64,000 nucleotides of DNA from an uncultured Acidobacteriota bacterium (GCA_902825945.1 CADECY010000009.1:87490-151489), one strand, 5' to 3'; shown: positions 1 through 9,606, counted from the stretch's first letter. Made by a program: numbers and translations. Notes: a model not told the origin generated them from the letters alone.

Positions 1-1
1 C

Positions 2-475
2 TGCGGAATCGCGATGGTGCGCGATGCGAGCGCTCTCGCGGCGGCGATGTCGATGACGGCGGCCTATCTGCCGCAATCGGGCCCGCGCGAACCGATGAGC
101 TATTCTCCCGATGGTTCACGGCGGGCGCGTGCCGTTGACGTCTGGGCGGCGCTCGCCTTTCTCGGACGTGACGGACTGGCGGAATTGGTCGATCGCTGTT
201 GCCGGCACGCTGCGGTGTTTGCCGCGAAGCTCAGTGCCAGTGGAGTCGAGGTATTGAATGAGGTCCGGCTGAATCAGGTGCTGGTTGCATTCGGCGATGC
301 GGATCGGACCAGCCGCGTAATCGCCGCGATTCAGGCGGCCGGCGTCTGCTGGTGCGGAGGAACCAAGTGGCAAGGACGCGACGCGATGCGGATCAGCGTC
401 TCGTCCTGGGCAACCACGGAGGATGATGTCGAGCGCTCGGCCGCCTCGATTCTCGAAGCGGCGGCCCGCGCATGA
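2..475 (+). CDS. PLP-dependent group II decarboxylase, C-terminal part (5' truncated by window)
   Basis: The reading frame is open from the first bases, so the gene starts outside the window; only about 157 C-terminal residues are present. The first visible residues, CGIAMVRDAS, match the segment in pyridoxal-phosphate group II decarboxylases (DOPA/tyrosine/glutamate type) just after the PLP-lysine region. The later part, with RISVSSWATTEDDVERS, matches the small C-terminal domain of that family. The catalytic lysine lies upstream and is not seen, so the substrate cannot be stated. The stop codon overlaps the endonuclease IV start (ATGA), so the two genes are probably translated together. A related fold-type I aminotransferase is possible. 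Confidence 0.7.
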   Translation, partial: CGIAMVRDASALAAAMSMTAAYLPQSGPREPMSYSPDGSRRARAVDVWAALAFLGRDGLAELVDRCCRHAAVFAAKLSASGVEVLNEVRLNQVLVAFGDADRTSRVIAAIQAAGVCWCGGTKWQGRDAMRISVSSWATTEDDVERSAASILEAAARA

Positions 476-1335
476 GCCAGCGGTTCGGACTCCACACCTC
501 CACCGCCGGAGCGCTCGAGAACGCGGCGGATGAGGCGGCGGCGATCGGCGCGAACGCGTTCCAGATCTTCTCGTCGAGTCCCCGAATGTGGCGCGGAACC
601 ATTCCTCCGAAGGCGAATATCGAGGCTCTGCGCCGCAAGCGCGCCGAACACGATCTCACCCCACTTGCGATCCACGGGAACTACCTGATCAATCTCGCCT
701 CGCTCGACGCGGAAATCCGCCGGAAATCGATCCAGGCCTTTCGCGGCGAGATCGCGCGCGGGTTGCTGATCGGCGCGGAGTATCTCGTGTTCCATCCCGG
801 CAGCTTCAAGGATCAATCCGTTGAACAAGCGATCGCCGCGGTGAGTGGCGGAATCGAGGAGGCCGCACTCGGACTCACCGGTCCGCTCACGCTGCTGATC
901 GAGAATACCGCGGGACAAGGCTCCGCCCTCGGTTCGAAACTCGAGGAACTCGCCGAAATTCGCCGCCTGACCGAACCGCGCAGCCCCTTCGAGATCGGCT
1001 ACTGCATCGACACTTGCCACAGCTTCGCCGCTGGTTTCGACCTCGAGAGCCGCCCGTTCTACGATTTCGTGGAGAAGACGCTCGGCTGGAGTCGCGTGCC
1101 CATGCTGCACGCCAACGACTCGAAGGGCGCGCGCGGTTCACGGCTCGACCGGCATGAACACATCGGGCGAGGCCAGATCGGCGAATCCGGATTCCGGTTC
1201 TTGTTGACGCAACCAGAACTGCGCGGCAAGACGTTCATCCTCGAGACTCCGGCGGAAGATGTGAGCGACGATCAGCGGAATCTCGATGCCCTGCGTCTCT
1301 ACTCGCGAACTGTCACTACGCGATCCGCCGGTTGA
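472..1335 (+). CDS. nfo: Deoxyribonuclease IV (AP endonuclease)
   Basis: Endonuclease IV cuts DNA 5' to abasic sites in base excision repair, using a trinuclear zinc centre in a TIM barrel. The 287-residue length is normal. Family motifs are visible in order: an N-terminal FGLHTSTAG, NAFQIFSSSPRMW, the HPGSF zinc-ligand segment, LIENTAGQG with the metal-binding glutamate, IGYCIDTCHSFAAGFD, and HANDSKGARGSRLDRHEHIG. The ATG overlaps the stop of the preceding decarboxylase by four bases, which supports this start. The 3' end overlaps the convergent CRTAC1 gene by 37 bases. The enzyme is cytoplasmic. Confidence 0.95.
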   Translation: MSQRFGLHTSTAGALENAADEAAAIGANAFQIFSSSPRMWRGTIPPKANIEALRRKRAEHDLTPLAIHGNYLINLASLDAEIRRKSIQAFRGEIARGLLIGAEYLVFHPGSFKDQSVEQAIAAVSGGIEEAALGLTGPLTLLIENTAGQGSALGSKLEELAEIRRLTEPRSPFEIGYCIDTCHSFAAGFDLESRPFYDFVEKTLGWSRVPMLHANDSKGARGSRLDRHEHIGRGQIGESGFRFLLTQPELRGKTFILETPAEDVSDDQRNLDALRLYSRTVTTRSAG

Positions 1336-2960
1336 TCCTTCAGCCGCGTCACTGCCCCGCCCGGCCACCGGACCTCGATCTCCGCCACCTTGCTCTCCGC
1401 GCCCAATCCGAAATGGACGCGCAGCGTACTCGACGATAGGAAGCCCGTACTCGGGCTCACCCAGTCATGAAGCATACGGCCCGCCGCTGTTGTCACCTTG
1501 ACCCGCGCGCCGATTCCATCGCGGTTCGATTTCGTACCGCGCAAACGCAGATCGAGCCAATGCGCGCCCGTTGCGACCGAGTTCAGCAGGATCGCCGGAC
1601 TCTTGCCGAGGGCCGTCACGACAATATCGAGCGATCCGTCGTTGTTCAGGTCCGCGAAGGCGTGCCCGCGTTGGTAGCCGCGCCTTGCGAAGTGCTCGCC
1701 CACGTCGCGCGAGACATCGATGAAGCGGCGGCCGTTGACGTTCTCGAAAAGCGTGTCGTGCTGCTCGGAGGTGTCGCGCAGCGAGTCGACATCACCGTTC
1801 GCCGAATAGAGGTCGCGCCAGCCGTCGTTATTGTAATCGATGAACCCGGCGCTCCAGCCGGCGAATGGCGAACTGAGCGTGACGAGTCCGGCGGTGGGCG
1901 ACGAGTAGCGGAACGAGCGCCCGCCGAGATTGCGGAACAGCGCCCAGATCTGTCCGGCGAGGTTGTTGTAGAAGATGTCGGGCCAGCCGTCGTTATCGTA
2001 ATCGCGCGCGTCGGCGCCCATCGCGGAGACGGTCGCGGCATCGTCGTTGTAGGCGACTCCCATCTTCAGGCCTTGCTCCTCGAACGTGCCGTCACCGCGA
2101 TTCATGTAGAGGAAGTTCCGCTCGGTGTCGTTGGCGATGAAAATGTCGGGCCACTGGTCGCCATTGAAATCCGCGATCCCGATTCCCATTCCCTTGCCGA
2201 GCGCCTTGCCGAACCCCGTGCGATCGGTCACATCCTCGAACTTGCCGCCACCCAGATTGCGATAGAGCCGATGCGGAACGGGCGGATACGTCTTCGGGTG
2301 GCAATAGAAATCGACTCCGTCTTCACGGATGCAGCGGCGGTCGGCGGCGGCGGTCCAGATCGTGTAGTTCGACAGGACGAGATCCAGCCGGCCATCGCGA
2401 TCGAAGTCGATCCAGGCGCCTTGCACGCTGAGCGTGTTCGAAGGTTTGGCCAAACCGGCCGTTGCGGAGACATCGCGAAACGTGCCGTCGCCATTGTTGC
2501 GATAGAGCGTGTTCGGACCTGCGTTGGCAACAAACAGATCGGTGAATCCGTCGTTATCGAAATCTGCGGCGGCCGCGCCCAGACTGTAGCCGAGCGATTC
2601 GCCGGCGAGGCCCGCGCGCGCGGTGACGTCTTCGAACGTACCATCGCCTTTGTTGTGATAGAGCGCGTTGTAGAACGGAGCGTCCTTCTTCAACGTGGGG
2701 AACTTCGCGCCATTGGTGAAGTAGAGATCCTCGTGGCCATCATTGTCGAAGTCGAGCACCGCGATTCCGCCACACAACGGCTGGGGAAAGTACTTGCGAT
2801 CACCGTCGTAGCCATTGCGCGTCACGTAGGAGAACCGGCTCTTCGGCGCGATGTCGGTGAATCGCGGGCGCGCCGTTTGCGCCGCGAGCGACAAGGCGCA
2901 GGCGGCGAGCGCGCCTACTTTCGACAGCCGCCAGATACCCACTCTCGCAGGGTCGCACAC
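1299..2960 (-). CDS. CRTAC1-family secreted protein, FG-GAP/VCBS repeats plus ASPIC/UnbV domain
   Basis: This is an exported repeat protein of the CRTAC1 family, about 553 residues, with no assigned enzymatic activity. A signal-like segment (KVGALAACALSLAAQ) is followed by at least seven calcium-binding-type repeats, for example DFDNDGHEDLYFTN, DFDRDGRLDLVLSN, DYDNDGWPDIFYNN and DLNNDGSLDIVVT, which would form an integrin-like beta-propeller. The C-terminal ~90 residues are the ASPIC/UnbV domain (DGIGARVKV, LRVHFGLG, EVRWPGG). The start shown is GTG; an in-frame GTG at 2942 would give a cleaner signal peptide. The gene overlaps the end of the upstream TPR gene, so it is the last gene of a receptor-TPR-CRTAC1 set. 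Confidence 0.85.
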   Translation of the reverse strand: MCDPARVGIWRLSKVGALAACALSLAAQTARPRFTDIAPKSRFSYVTRNGYDGDRKYFPQPLCGGIAVLDFDNDGHEDLYFTNGAKFPTLKKDAPFYNALYHNKGDGTFEDVTARAGLAGESLGYSLGAAAADFDNDGFTDLFVANAGPNTLYRNNGDGTFRDVSATAGLAKPSNTLSVQGAWIDFDRDGRLDLVLSNYTIWTAAADRRCIREDGVDFYCHPKTYPPVPHRLYRNLGGGKFEDVTDRTGFGKALGKGMGIGIADFNGDQWPDIFIANDTERNFLYMNRGDGTFEEQGLKMGVAYNDDAATVSAMGADARDYDNDGWPDIFYNNLAGQIWALFRNLGGRSFRYSSPTAGLVTLSSPFAGWSAGFIDYNNDGWRDLYSANGDVDSLRDTSEQHDTLFENVNGRRFIDVSRDVGEHFARRGYQRGHAFADLNNDGSLDIVVTALGKSPAILLNSVATGAHWLDLRLRGTKSNRDGIGARVKVTTAAGRMLHDWVSPSTGFLSSSTLRVHFGLGAESKVAEIEVRWPGGAVTRLKDQPADRVVTVRE

Positions 2961-4669
2961 GCGGAGACATCATCGCGCGAGCCGAGCGCGGCGGCGGTGC
3001 GGAGCTTCGACGCGGCCTCGGCGATCCGCTTGGCTTCCTTCAGCAAGAGTCCATGTGCGATCCACGGACGATCCCAGTCAGGCCAGCGCGATTCGATGCG
3101 GCGCAACTGCTCCATCGCGCCGCCGGCGTTGCCCTTCAACGCGAGATCGATCGCCGACTGCAACGCGGTCTCGGCTTCCGATAGCGCAAGCGACAAGCCC
3201 GCCCGCTCGAGGAATCGCTTCGCACCATCGCGTTCGCCTGCTTCCGCCAAGGCGCGGCCCGCTTGCGCCCAGATCTCCTTGTCGCCGTTCAATCCCTCGA
3301 GCGTTCGATACTCACGGAGCGCCTCGTCGCGCTGGCCGTCGGCCAACAGCAAGCCCGCGAGATGCAGTTGCAACAGCGGATCATCGGGCCGCGATTTCGC
3401 CATGGAACGGAACCGCTCGATCTCTCGCGCACGGCGCCCGGCTGGATCGAGCGTCGCCAGTTCGATCATTCCGGATTCGCGCCGCGCATCGCGTTGTCGA
3501 GTTGGGCGCAGCTTCTGATAAGCGTCGAGCCACCTCTGGCCCTCCGCCTCCTTGCCTTGATCCATGAGCGCGCGCCCGAGGTGCAGCGCCACCTCGGCAT
3601 CTTTCGGCGCTATCGATGCGGCCTTTCGCAGCGCGGATTCGGCTTCCTTCACGCGATCGAGCGCCAGTAGCACGACACCCAATTGATCGAGCGCGCGGAC
3701 CTCGTTCGGAGTCACCTTCAGCGCCGCTTCGAGATGCGGAAGCGCCTCCTCATCGCGGCCGAGGCGATGCAGCAGCCACGCGCGCGCGACATGCGCGGGC
3801 GTCAGACGCGGGTCCAGCCGGACGGCCTCGGCGAGCCGTGCCAGCGCCCGATCGGCATCGGCCTTCCAGATTACTTGCGCCGAGTAGAAATGCGCGAGCG
3901 GATCACCCGGATTCGACGCCACGTAGTCCTCGAGCTGGCGCGTGCCCTGACTGGCTCCGTTGACAGTGAACGCCAGCGCGCGAGCCCGGTCGCGCCGCGC
4001 GCCGTTGTCTCCGGGCGCGAGCGTCAAGTATCGATCGTAGGCAGCCACCGCGTCGCCATAGTATCCGGCGTCTTCGGACGCGCGAGCCAGCGCCAGCGCG
4101 ATCCCCGGCTCATCGGGCGCCCGGCTTTGCGCGCGAGCGAGCAGGAACACGGCACGAGGATAATCGCCCGAAGCTGCGTTGGCGAGTCCGGCCTCGAGCA
4201 TCGCGCCCGGATCATCGGGCCGCAGCTTCAGTGCCGATTCGAGCGCCTCCTTGGCGCGCGCCATGCGTCCAGCGCGAGCCGCCGCGCGTCCGAGCTGAAA
4301 AAGCAGATCGAAGTCGCCGGGCCGCGCCACCGCGAGCTTCGTCAGACGCGCTTCCGCTTGCGCAAACGCGCCCGCCGCCATCTCGATTTTCGCCAGTTGC
4401 AGGTTGCCGTTCGGATGCGCGGGCACGACCTTCATCAGCCGCTCGAAGTATTCGCGAGCCTTTTCCGGCTGGCGGCAAGCGAGGTAGTGATTCCCCGCGT
4501 TGTTCAAAAGAGTGGGCCCTGGCACGCCTTGCGCCAGGGCCCTTTGGTAGATCTTTTCGGATTCTTCGCAGCGGCCCGCTTGATCGAGCCGGGCCGCTTC
4601 ACGAAGGTCCGGTTGTTGTGCGAATCCAACGAGGCAGGTCAGGAGACCCGCCGCGATTCTAGAACTCAA
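2915..4669 (-). CDS. Exported tetratricopeptide-repeat protein
   Basis: A 584-residue protein with an N-terminal signal-like stretch (IAAGLLTCLVGFAQ), followed almost entirely by TPR helical repeats. Examples are NNAGNHYLACRQPEKAREYF, LFQLGRAAARAGRMARAKEA and ALDQLGVVLLALDRVKEAES. TPR arrays are protein-protein scaffolds, so a periplasmic docking role is inferred. No catalytic motif was seen. Its start overlaps the end of the Oar-like receptor gene by 11 bases and its end overlaps the CRTAC1 gene, which argues for one mRNA and translational coupling. A gene with the same features sits in the second receptor cluster at 47.8 kb. Confidence 0.85.
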   Translation of the reverse strand: MSSRIAAGLLTCLVGFAQQPDLREAARLDQAGRCEESEKIYQRALAQGVPGPTLLNNAGNHYLACRQPEKAREYFERLMKVVPAHPNGNLQLAKIEMAAGAFAQAEARLTKLAVARPGDFDLLFQLGRAAARAGRMARAKEALESALKLRPDDPGAMLEAGLANAASGDYPRAVFLLARAQSRAPDEPGIALALARASEDAGYYGDAVAAYDRYLTLAPGDNGARRDRARALAFTVNGASQGTRQLEDYVASNPGDPLAHFYSAQVIWKADADRALARLAEAVRLDPRLTPAHVARAWLLHRLGRDEEALPHLEAALKVTPNEVRALDQLGVVLLALDRVKEAESALRKAASIAPKDAEVALHLGRALMDQGKEAEGQRWLDAYQKLRPTRQRDARRESGMIELATLDPAGRRAREIERFRSMAKSRPDDPLLQLHLAGLLLADGQRDEALREYRTLEGLNGDKEIWAQAGRALAEAGERDGAKRFLERAGLSLALSEAETALQSAIDLALKGNAGGAMEQLRRIESRWPDWDRPWIAHGLLLKEAKRIAEAASKLRTAAALGSRDDVSACATLREWVSGGCRK

Positions 4670-7600
4670 TTCGCAGACCGAGTTGAGCCCGGCGTCCGAA
4701 GGTCGCGCCCAACTGGTTGTTGGTCACGCCGAACAGGCTGCTGGTGACGGTGAGGTTCGGATTCGCCCACGTCATGTTGTTTGCCGCGTTGAACACGTCC
4801 ATGCGAAGTTCGCCGCGGAACTTCTCGGTGATCGGAACGCGCTTGACGATCGACATGTCGAGGTTGAACAGGCCGGGGTGCGTCAAGCCTTCGTACTGCC
4901 AGGGATTCGTACGAGGCGTGAACGCCGGAAGCTGCTTGAACGCGGCCGTATTGAACCAGCGGCTCGGCGTGGGATTGTCCACGTGCGGGTCACCCACCAC
5001 GTCGAGCGCGCCGAAACGAACGAAGAAGCCCGAGCGCCATGTCATGATGCCGCTCAGGTCCCAGCCGCCGATGGCGTAGTCGAGAGCCTTCGGCATCGAG
5101 GAGGCAAACTGGCGTCCTCGGCCCACGGGCAGTTCCCACGTCCCGGCGAACGTGAGGCGATGGCGCGCGTTGGCGCTCTCCTGCCAGGAGAACTGACGGT
5201 CGAAGCTCGCGATGTCGTTGAAGAAGACCTCGTCCTGCTGGCGGGCGTAATTGTAGCCCATCATCATCGAATATCCGCTGCCGAAGCGCCGGTTGAGACG
5301 CAACTGGAGCGACTTGTAACGGCTCGACCCGCCTTCGATGCCGTCGACCACGTTCAGATTTCCGTACTGCGGATACTGCCGGAACAGCGACGTGAGGCCC
5401 ACGGTACGCTGGAAGCGCAACGCGCCCGGGAACTTGTCGACGGTCGAGAAGTTGAAGAACGGATTCGGCACCTGCCGGTTGATCGCGGCCTTGTACTGAT
5501 AGGCGATCTTCGGATCGACTTGGTTGACGTTGAAGGCACCCACCAACTGGTTGGTGAAGTTCATGTAGAACGTCACGTCGATCACCATGTTTTGCGGAAG
5601 TTGGCGTTGGAACGAAACGTTCACTCGATCGCTATAGCTGCGGGGCCGGTTGGCGGCCACATAGCTGAACGAGTCGCCGAGTCCGGTGTTCGCCCCCAGG
5701 CTCTTCTCATAGGCGGGAACCACCGGTTGCGACGCCGGGAACGGATCGCGCAAGCGCGCAGAGGGCACGCCGAGAACCGCGGGATAGGCGCCTGTCACGT
5801 TCTTGTAGCCGACGTAATAGGTGTCGAAGATGTTGAACGTGCCACCGGTCCACGGTGTGAGGTAACGGCCGTAGCCGGCGCGCAGCGAGGTCAGATCGTT
5901 GAGCCGGTAGGCGGCGCCAACACGCGGCGAGAAGCCGCCCTTGCCCGAGTTCCACTGGCCCCGATTCGACGAATCGGCGAACTGAAACGCGCCGTTGAAC
6001 GTCGTGGGGCCTGAATAGAACTGCCGGACTTCGGCTGGCAGTTGCGGAGCGTTCGCTCCTTGCATTTGTGGAATCGGCGTATTCAGATCGAGCGGGCGCG
6101 TCAGGCGATCCTGCGGATCGGTGTACGCTGTTTCGAACTCGTAGCGCAGGCCGAGATTGATCGTGAGGTCGCGCGATACCTTCCAGTCGTCGTTGATAAA
6201 CGAGCCATAGAAGCGATTCTGGCCTTGCGGCAGAATCGTCGCGGTCATCGACGTGGAGCCCGAGTCCCAGCTATCGGCACCGCCGCCGGCGGGCTGAATC
6301 GCGCCCAGCAGGAAGGTGGCATAGCCGTCACCGGACGTGCGCAGGTTCGGCTGGAGGTAGGTGGCCGCGGTGGTGTCGGCCTGGAATCCGAAGCCGGGAT
6401 TGTTGTTGACGATGAGGCTGGTAGTGCGGGTGCCGCGAGTATCGGCGCCCATCTTGAGGTAGTGCTTGCCCTGCTGGCGCGCGACCTTCACACTCACGCC
6501 ATCGCCGTTGGGACGTTGATCCCAGGTGCCACCACGCGGCCCCATCGAGGTCCAGTACTCGCCGGTGCCCGTTCCCAGGATCGACATGCGGGGCAACAGT
6601 TCAGGAACCGCGCCGTTGCCGAACACGGTCTTGTAGAAGTTCTGGTTGGGCCAATACTTCGCCCAGCACCCTTCGCACTTCGACGAGTAGCGAGAGGCAT
6701 CGACGAAGTTGTGATAGGTTCCGTTGATATTCACCACTGTGGTTGCGTTGACCGTCCACACCGCGTCGCCGGAAATCGACGTGGCATCACGCTGGCTGCC
6801 GCGATCGTTCACGAAGAACTCGGAACCCGTCGGGTTCGACGTCGTCACTGGAGTCCAGAGCTTGCTGTACCGGCCGTAAAAGCGGAGCTTCTCGCTGAAC
6901 GTGTAGTCGGTGCGATTGGACAGGTTGTGGTAGTCGTAGCGGACCGGCAGCGGAACGTAGTAGTTATTGATGTTGTAGTTGCCCTGGCCCGCGCGGTTCG
7001 ATTTCCAAAGTCCGGCCATGTACTGCCGCGCGATGGGATCCTGCTGAGAAGCTGGAATCACGTTACCCGGGAACGGCGTGCGGGTAACCGTGGCGCCGTC
7101 GGGCGAGGTCTGCGTCGTGAAGGGGTCGAAGATCGCGCGCAGGCCGCCCTCGGCGTTGAGCGAGCGCGAAAAGTCTCCCGCCCGTTCGAGATCGTTCGGA
7201 ACGGTGTTGATGAAGTCGTTCGGATCGGTCTTGCGCCATTGTTCATAGGCGAAAAAGTTGAAAAGCTTGTTCTTGATGATCGGGTTGCCGATCGTGCCGC
7301 CCCACATGTGAGTCCGGCCGAGATTGATCGAGCGGAAGACGCGATTTTCGAGCGCGTTCGCCCACGGATATTGGCCCTGATAGAAGGCGTTTCCGTGATA
7401 GGTGTTGGTGCCGGCCTTCATGGTCAGCGTGATCGCTGACCCGGCGGAGTGCCCATACTCGGCGTCGATCGCGTTCTGTTGCACGGCTACTTCCTGCACC
7501 GAATCGGGCGACGGCATGTAGCTGGTCTTGTAGCCGAGTCCGATGGGGCTGCCGTCCACCTGAAGGTCGTTCGAGTAGTTTCGGCCGCCGCCGATCTCTT

Positions 7601-8141
7601 GCCGGTTGCCGGACCACGTGAAGTAGGGCTCCACCTCGCGCGCCGTGTCCTGCTGCACCACTGCCGGATCGAGCCGGGCGAGCAGCAGCGGATTCCGCGA
7701 CATCTGCGGAAGGTTCGAAACGAGCGCCTGATCAACCGTGGTCTCGAGCTTGCTGGTGTTGAACTGCACCTGCGCTGCCTGATCGGTGACCGTGACGGTT
7801 TCCCGCACGTCGCCGGGCTTCAGGATGGCGTCCACCGTGATGTCGCCGCGGGAGAGCAGCAGCACCTTCTCTTGGACGAAGCGCTGGAATCCCTGTAATT
7901 GCACGGTGACCGAGTAGTTGCCCGGCAGCACCAGGTCGAACAGGTAGCGTCCGTTCTCATTGGTCTGCCGCGTGTTCGTGACACCGGTCTGGGTGTTCGT
8001 CAATGTCACGGTGGCGCCCGAAATGACCGCCTGCGTACTATCCGTAACGGAACCTTGAATTCTGCCCCTGTACTCTTGGGCCTGAAGCGTGAGCGCGATC
8101 GCGGCGAGAATCGATCCGCGAACCAGGCGAGGAAAATGCAT
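4659..8141 (-). CDS. Oar-like TonB-dependent outer-membrane receptor
   Basis: A 1160-residue outer-membrane protein. The signal peptide (ILAAIALTLQAQ) is followed by a carboxypeptidase-regulatory-like beta-sandwich at about residues 25-110 (GSVTDSTQAVISGATVTLTN, NENGRYLFDLVLPGNYSV), a plug-like region to about 230 and a long beta-barrel ending in phenylalanine (LGLRIEF), as expected for Bam-assembled barrels. Such Oar-type proteins are expanded in Acidobacteria; import of large carbohydrate or peptide ligands is the usual inference. The start has a strong AAGGAGG ribosome-binding site. It heads a set with the TPR and CRTAC1 genes downstream. Confidence 0.9.
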   Translation of the reverse strand: MHFPRLVRGSILAAIALTLQAQEYRGRIQGSVTDSTQAVISGATVTLTNTQTGVTNTRQTNENGRYLFDLVLPGNYSVTVQLQGFQRFVQEKVLLLSRGDITVDAILKPGDVRETVTVTDQAAQVQFNTSKLETTVDQALVSNLPQMSRNPLLLARLDPAVVQQDTAREVEPYFTWSGNRQEIGGGRNYSNDLQVDGSPIGLGYKTSYMPSPDSVQEVAVQQNAIDAEYGHSAGSAITLTMKAGTNTYHGNAFYQGQYPWANALENRVFRSINLGRTHMWGGTIGNPIIKNKLFNFFAYEQWRKTDPNDFINTVPNDLERAGDFSRSLNAEGGLRAIFDPFTTQTSPDGATVTRTPFPGNVIPASQQDPIARQYMAGLWKSNRAGQGNYNINNYYVPLPVRYDYHNLSNRTDYTFSEKLRFYGRYSKLWTPVTTSNPTGSEFFVNDRGSQRDATSISGDAVWTVNATTVVNINGTYHNFVDASRYSSKCEGCWAKYWPNQNFYKTVFGNGAVPELLPRMSILGTGTGEYWTSMGPRGGTWDQRPNGDGVSVKVARQQGKHYLKMGADTRGTRTTSLIVNNNPGFGFQADTTAATYLQPNLRTSGDGYATFLLGAIQPAGGGADSWDSGSTSMTATILPQGQNRFYGSFINDDWKVSRDLTINLGLRYEFETAYTDPQDRLTRPLDLNTPIPQMQGANAPQLPAEVRQFYSGPTTFNGAFQFADSSNRGQWNSGKGGFSPRVGAAYRLNDLTSLRAGYGRYLTPWTGGTFNIFDTYYVGYKNVTGAYPAVLGVPSARLRDPFPASQPVVPAYEKSLGANTGLGDSFSYVAANRPRSYSDRVNVSFQRQLPQNMVIDVTFYMNFTNQLVGAFNVNQVDPKIAYQYKAAINRQVPNPFFNFSTVDKFPGALRFQRTVGLTSLFRQYPQYGNLNVVDGIEGGSSRYKSLQLRLNRRFGSGYSMMMGYNYARQQDEVFFNDIASFDRQFSWQESANARHRLTFAGTWELPVGRGRQFASSMPKALDYAIGGWDLSGIMTWRSGFFVRFGALDVVGDPHVDNPTPSRWFNTAAFKQLPAFTPRTNPWQYEGLTHPGLFNLDMSIVKRVPITEKFRGELRMDVFNAANNMTWANPNLTVTSSLFGVTNNQLGATFGRRAQLGLRIEF

Positions 8142-8145
8142 TTAG

Positions 8146-8152
8146 CCTCCTT
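8146..8152 (-). promoter_or_regulatory. Strong Shine-Dalgarno of the Oar-like receptor
   Basis: On the minus strand this reads AAGGAGG, four bases before the ATG of the receptor gene. It fixes that start and suggests high expression. The divergent cysS gene has no comparable site. Confidence 0.75.
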
Positions 8153-8187
8153 GTGGCTTTTGGGCAGTCTAGCACAGCCTTGCTACC

Positions 8188-9606
8188 ATGAAAGATTACG
8201 CTTCCATGGCCCTACGCTTCTACAACACCCTCACCCACGCGGTCGAAACCTTCGCTCCCCAGGACGGCAAGACGGTGCGGATGTACACTTGCGGGCCTAC
8301 GGTCTACAATTTCGTGCATATCGGCAACCTGAGGACCTTCACGTTCCAGGACATCCTGCGCCGCTGGCTGCTCTATCGTGGCTTCGAAATGATGCACGTG
8401 ATGAACATCACCGACGTGGAAGACAAGATCATTCGGAACGCGATGGAGAAGGGTGTATCAATTTACGACTACACCCGCCCGTACGAGGCCGCATTCCTCG
8501 AGGACATGGCAACGCTCCGGATGCAGCGCCCGGAGAAGATCGTCCGTGCCACCGAGCACATCCCGGAGATGGTCTCCGCGATCCGGACGCTGACCGAAAA
8601 GGGCTTCACCTACGAGAGCGAAGGCTCTGTCTACTACCGGATTGCCCAGTTCCCCGAATACGGCAAGCTCTCGCACATCGACATGAGCGGCAACAAGGCC
8701 GGTGCACGGGTGGATGTGGACGAATACGACAAGGACGACGCCCGCGACTTCGTACTGTGGAAATCCCGCCGCGGTGAGGAACCGTTCTGGGACACGCCGC
8801 TCGGCGCGGGCCGGCCCGGCTGGCACATCGAATGCTCCGCGATGTCGATGAAGTACCTTGGCGACACACTCGATATCCATACCGGTGGCATCGATCTCGC
8901 CTTCCCGCATCATGAGAACGAAATCGCGCAGTCGGAAGGCGTGACGGGCAAGCCCTTCGTCCGGTTCTGGCTGCACGCTGAGCACCTCATGGTGGAAGGC
9001 CAGAAGATGGCCAAGTCGCTCGGCAACTTCTATACGTTGCGTGACCTCATCGCGCAGGGACAGCAGCCGGAGGTAATCCGCTACCTGTTGGCGTCGGTTC
9101 CGTATCGCAAGAAGCTGAATTTCACCTTCGACGGTCTCAGGGCCGCCCAAACCGCACTTGAACGCCTACGGAACTACAAGCTGCGCCTCGAGACCACGAA
9201 GTTTCCGGAAGGCACCAACGAAGCGGCGGCCGAAGCCGCCAAGCGGGCCCGCGCCGCGTTCGACGAAGCCCTCGACGACGATCTCAACACGGCGGAAGCT
9301 CTCGGCGCCATCTTCGAATTCGTGCGCGAAACCAACACCGCGATGGACACCGGAGCGTTCGGCCAAGGCAACGTCGCCGCCGCGCAGGAACTACTCGCGC
9401 ACTTCGACTACGTCTTCCAGGCGCTCCAGCCCACGGCGGCTGCGGGCGCGCTCTCCGACGGGGAGATCCAAGAACTGGTGGACGAGCGGACCGCAGCCAA
9501 GAAAGCCAAGAATTTCAAACGCTCCGACGAGATCCGGGCCGAACTGCTCGAAAAGGGCGTGGTTCTCGAGGATACGAAAGACGGGGTCCGCTGGAAGCGG
9601 AAGTGA
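8188..9606 (+). CDS. cysS: Cysteinyl-tRNA synthetase
   Basis: This enzyme charges tRNA-Cys with cysteine in the cytoplasm. The 472-residue length is normal for CysRS. Class I signatures are present: the HIGN motif at residues 44-47 after MYTCGPTVYN (C35 is a zinc ligand), WHIECSAM with further zinc-site residues, HTGGIDLAFPHHENEIAQSE, and a KMSKS-loop variant K273-M-A-K-S277. The C-terminal helical region ends with the CysRS-like KAKNFKRSDEIRAELLEKGV. An alternative ATG at 8206 (MALRFYNTLT) is closer to the usual N-terminus; neither start has a clear Shine-Dalgarno. A trans-sulfuration gene follows after four bases. Confidence 0.95.
   Translation: MKDYASMALRFYNTLTHAVETFAPQDGKTVRMYTCGPTVYNFVHIGNLRTFTFQDILRRWLLYRGFEMMHVMNITDVEDKIIRNAMEKGVSIYDYTRPYEAAFLEDMATLRMQRPEKIVRATEHIPEMVSAIRTLTEKGFTYESEGSVYYRIAQFPEYGKLSHIDMSGNKAGARVDVDEYDKDDARDFVLWKSRRGEEPFWDTPLGAGRPGWHIECSAMSMKYLGDTLDIHTGGIDLAFPHHENEIAQSEGVTGKPFVRFWLHAEHLMVEGQKMAKSLGNFYTLRDLIAQGQQPEVIRYLLASVPYRKKLNFTFDGLRAAQTALERLRNYKLRLETTKFPEGTNEAAAEAAKRARAAFDEALDDDLNTAEALGAIFEFVRETNTAMDTGAFGQGNVAAAQELLAHFDYVFQALQPTAAAGALSDGEIQELVDERTAAKKAKNFKRSDEIRAELLEKGVVLEDTKDGVRWKRK

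Noticed and set aside
1467..3518. A long plus-strand frame opposite the CRTAC1 and TPR genes
   Set aside because: Its sequence is a low-complexity shadow (Val/Ile/Glu/Arg runs) of Asp-rich repeat codons on the other strand.
4683..7439. Two long plus-strand frames opposite the Oar-like receptor
   Set aside because: They have no recognisable features, while the minus-strand receptor has a signal peptide, domains and a strong ribosome-binding site.
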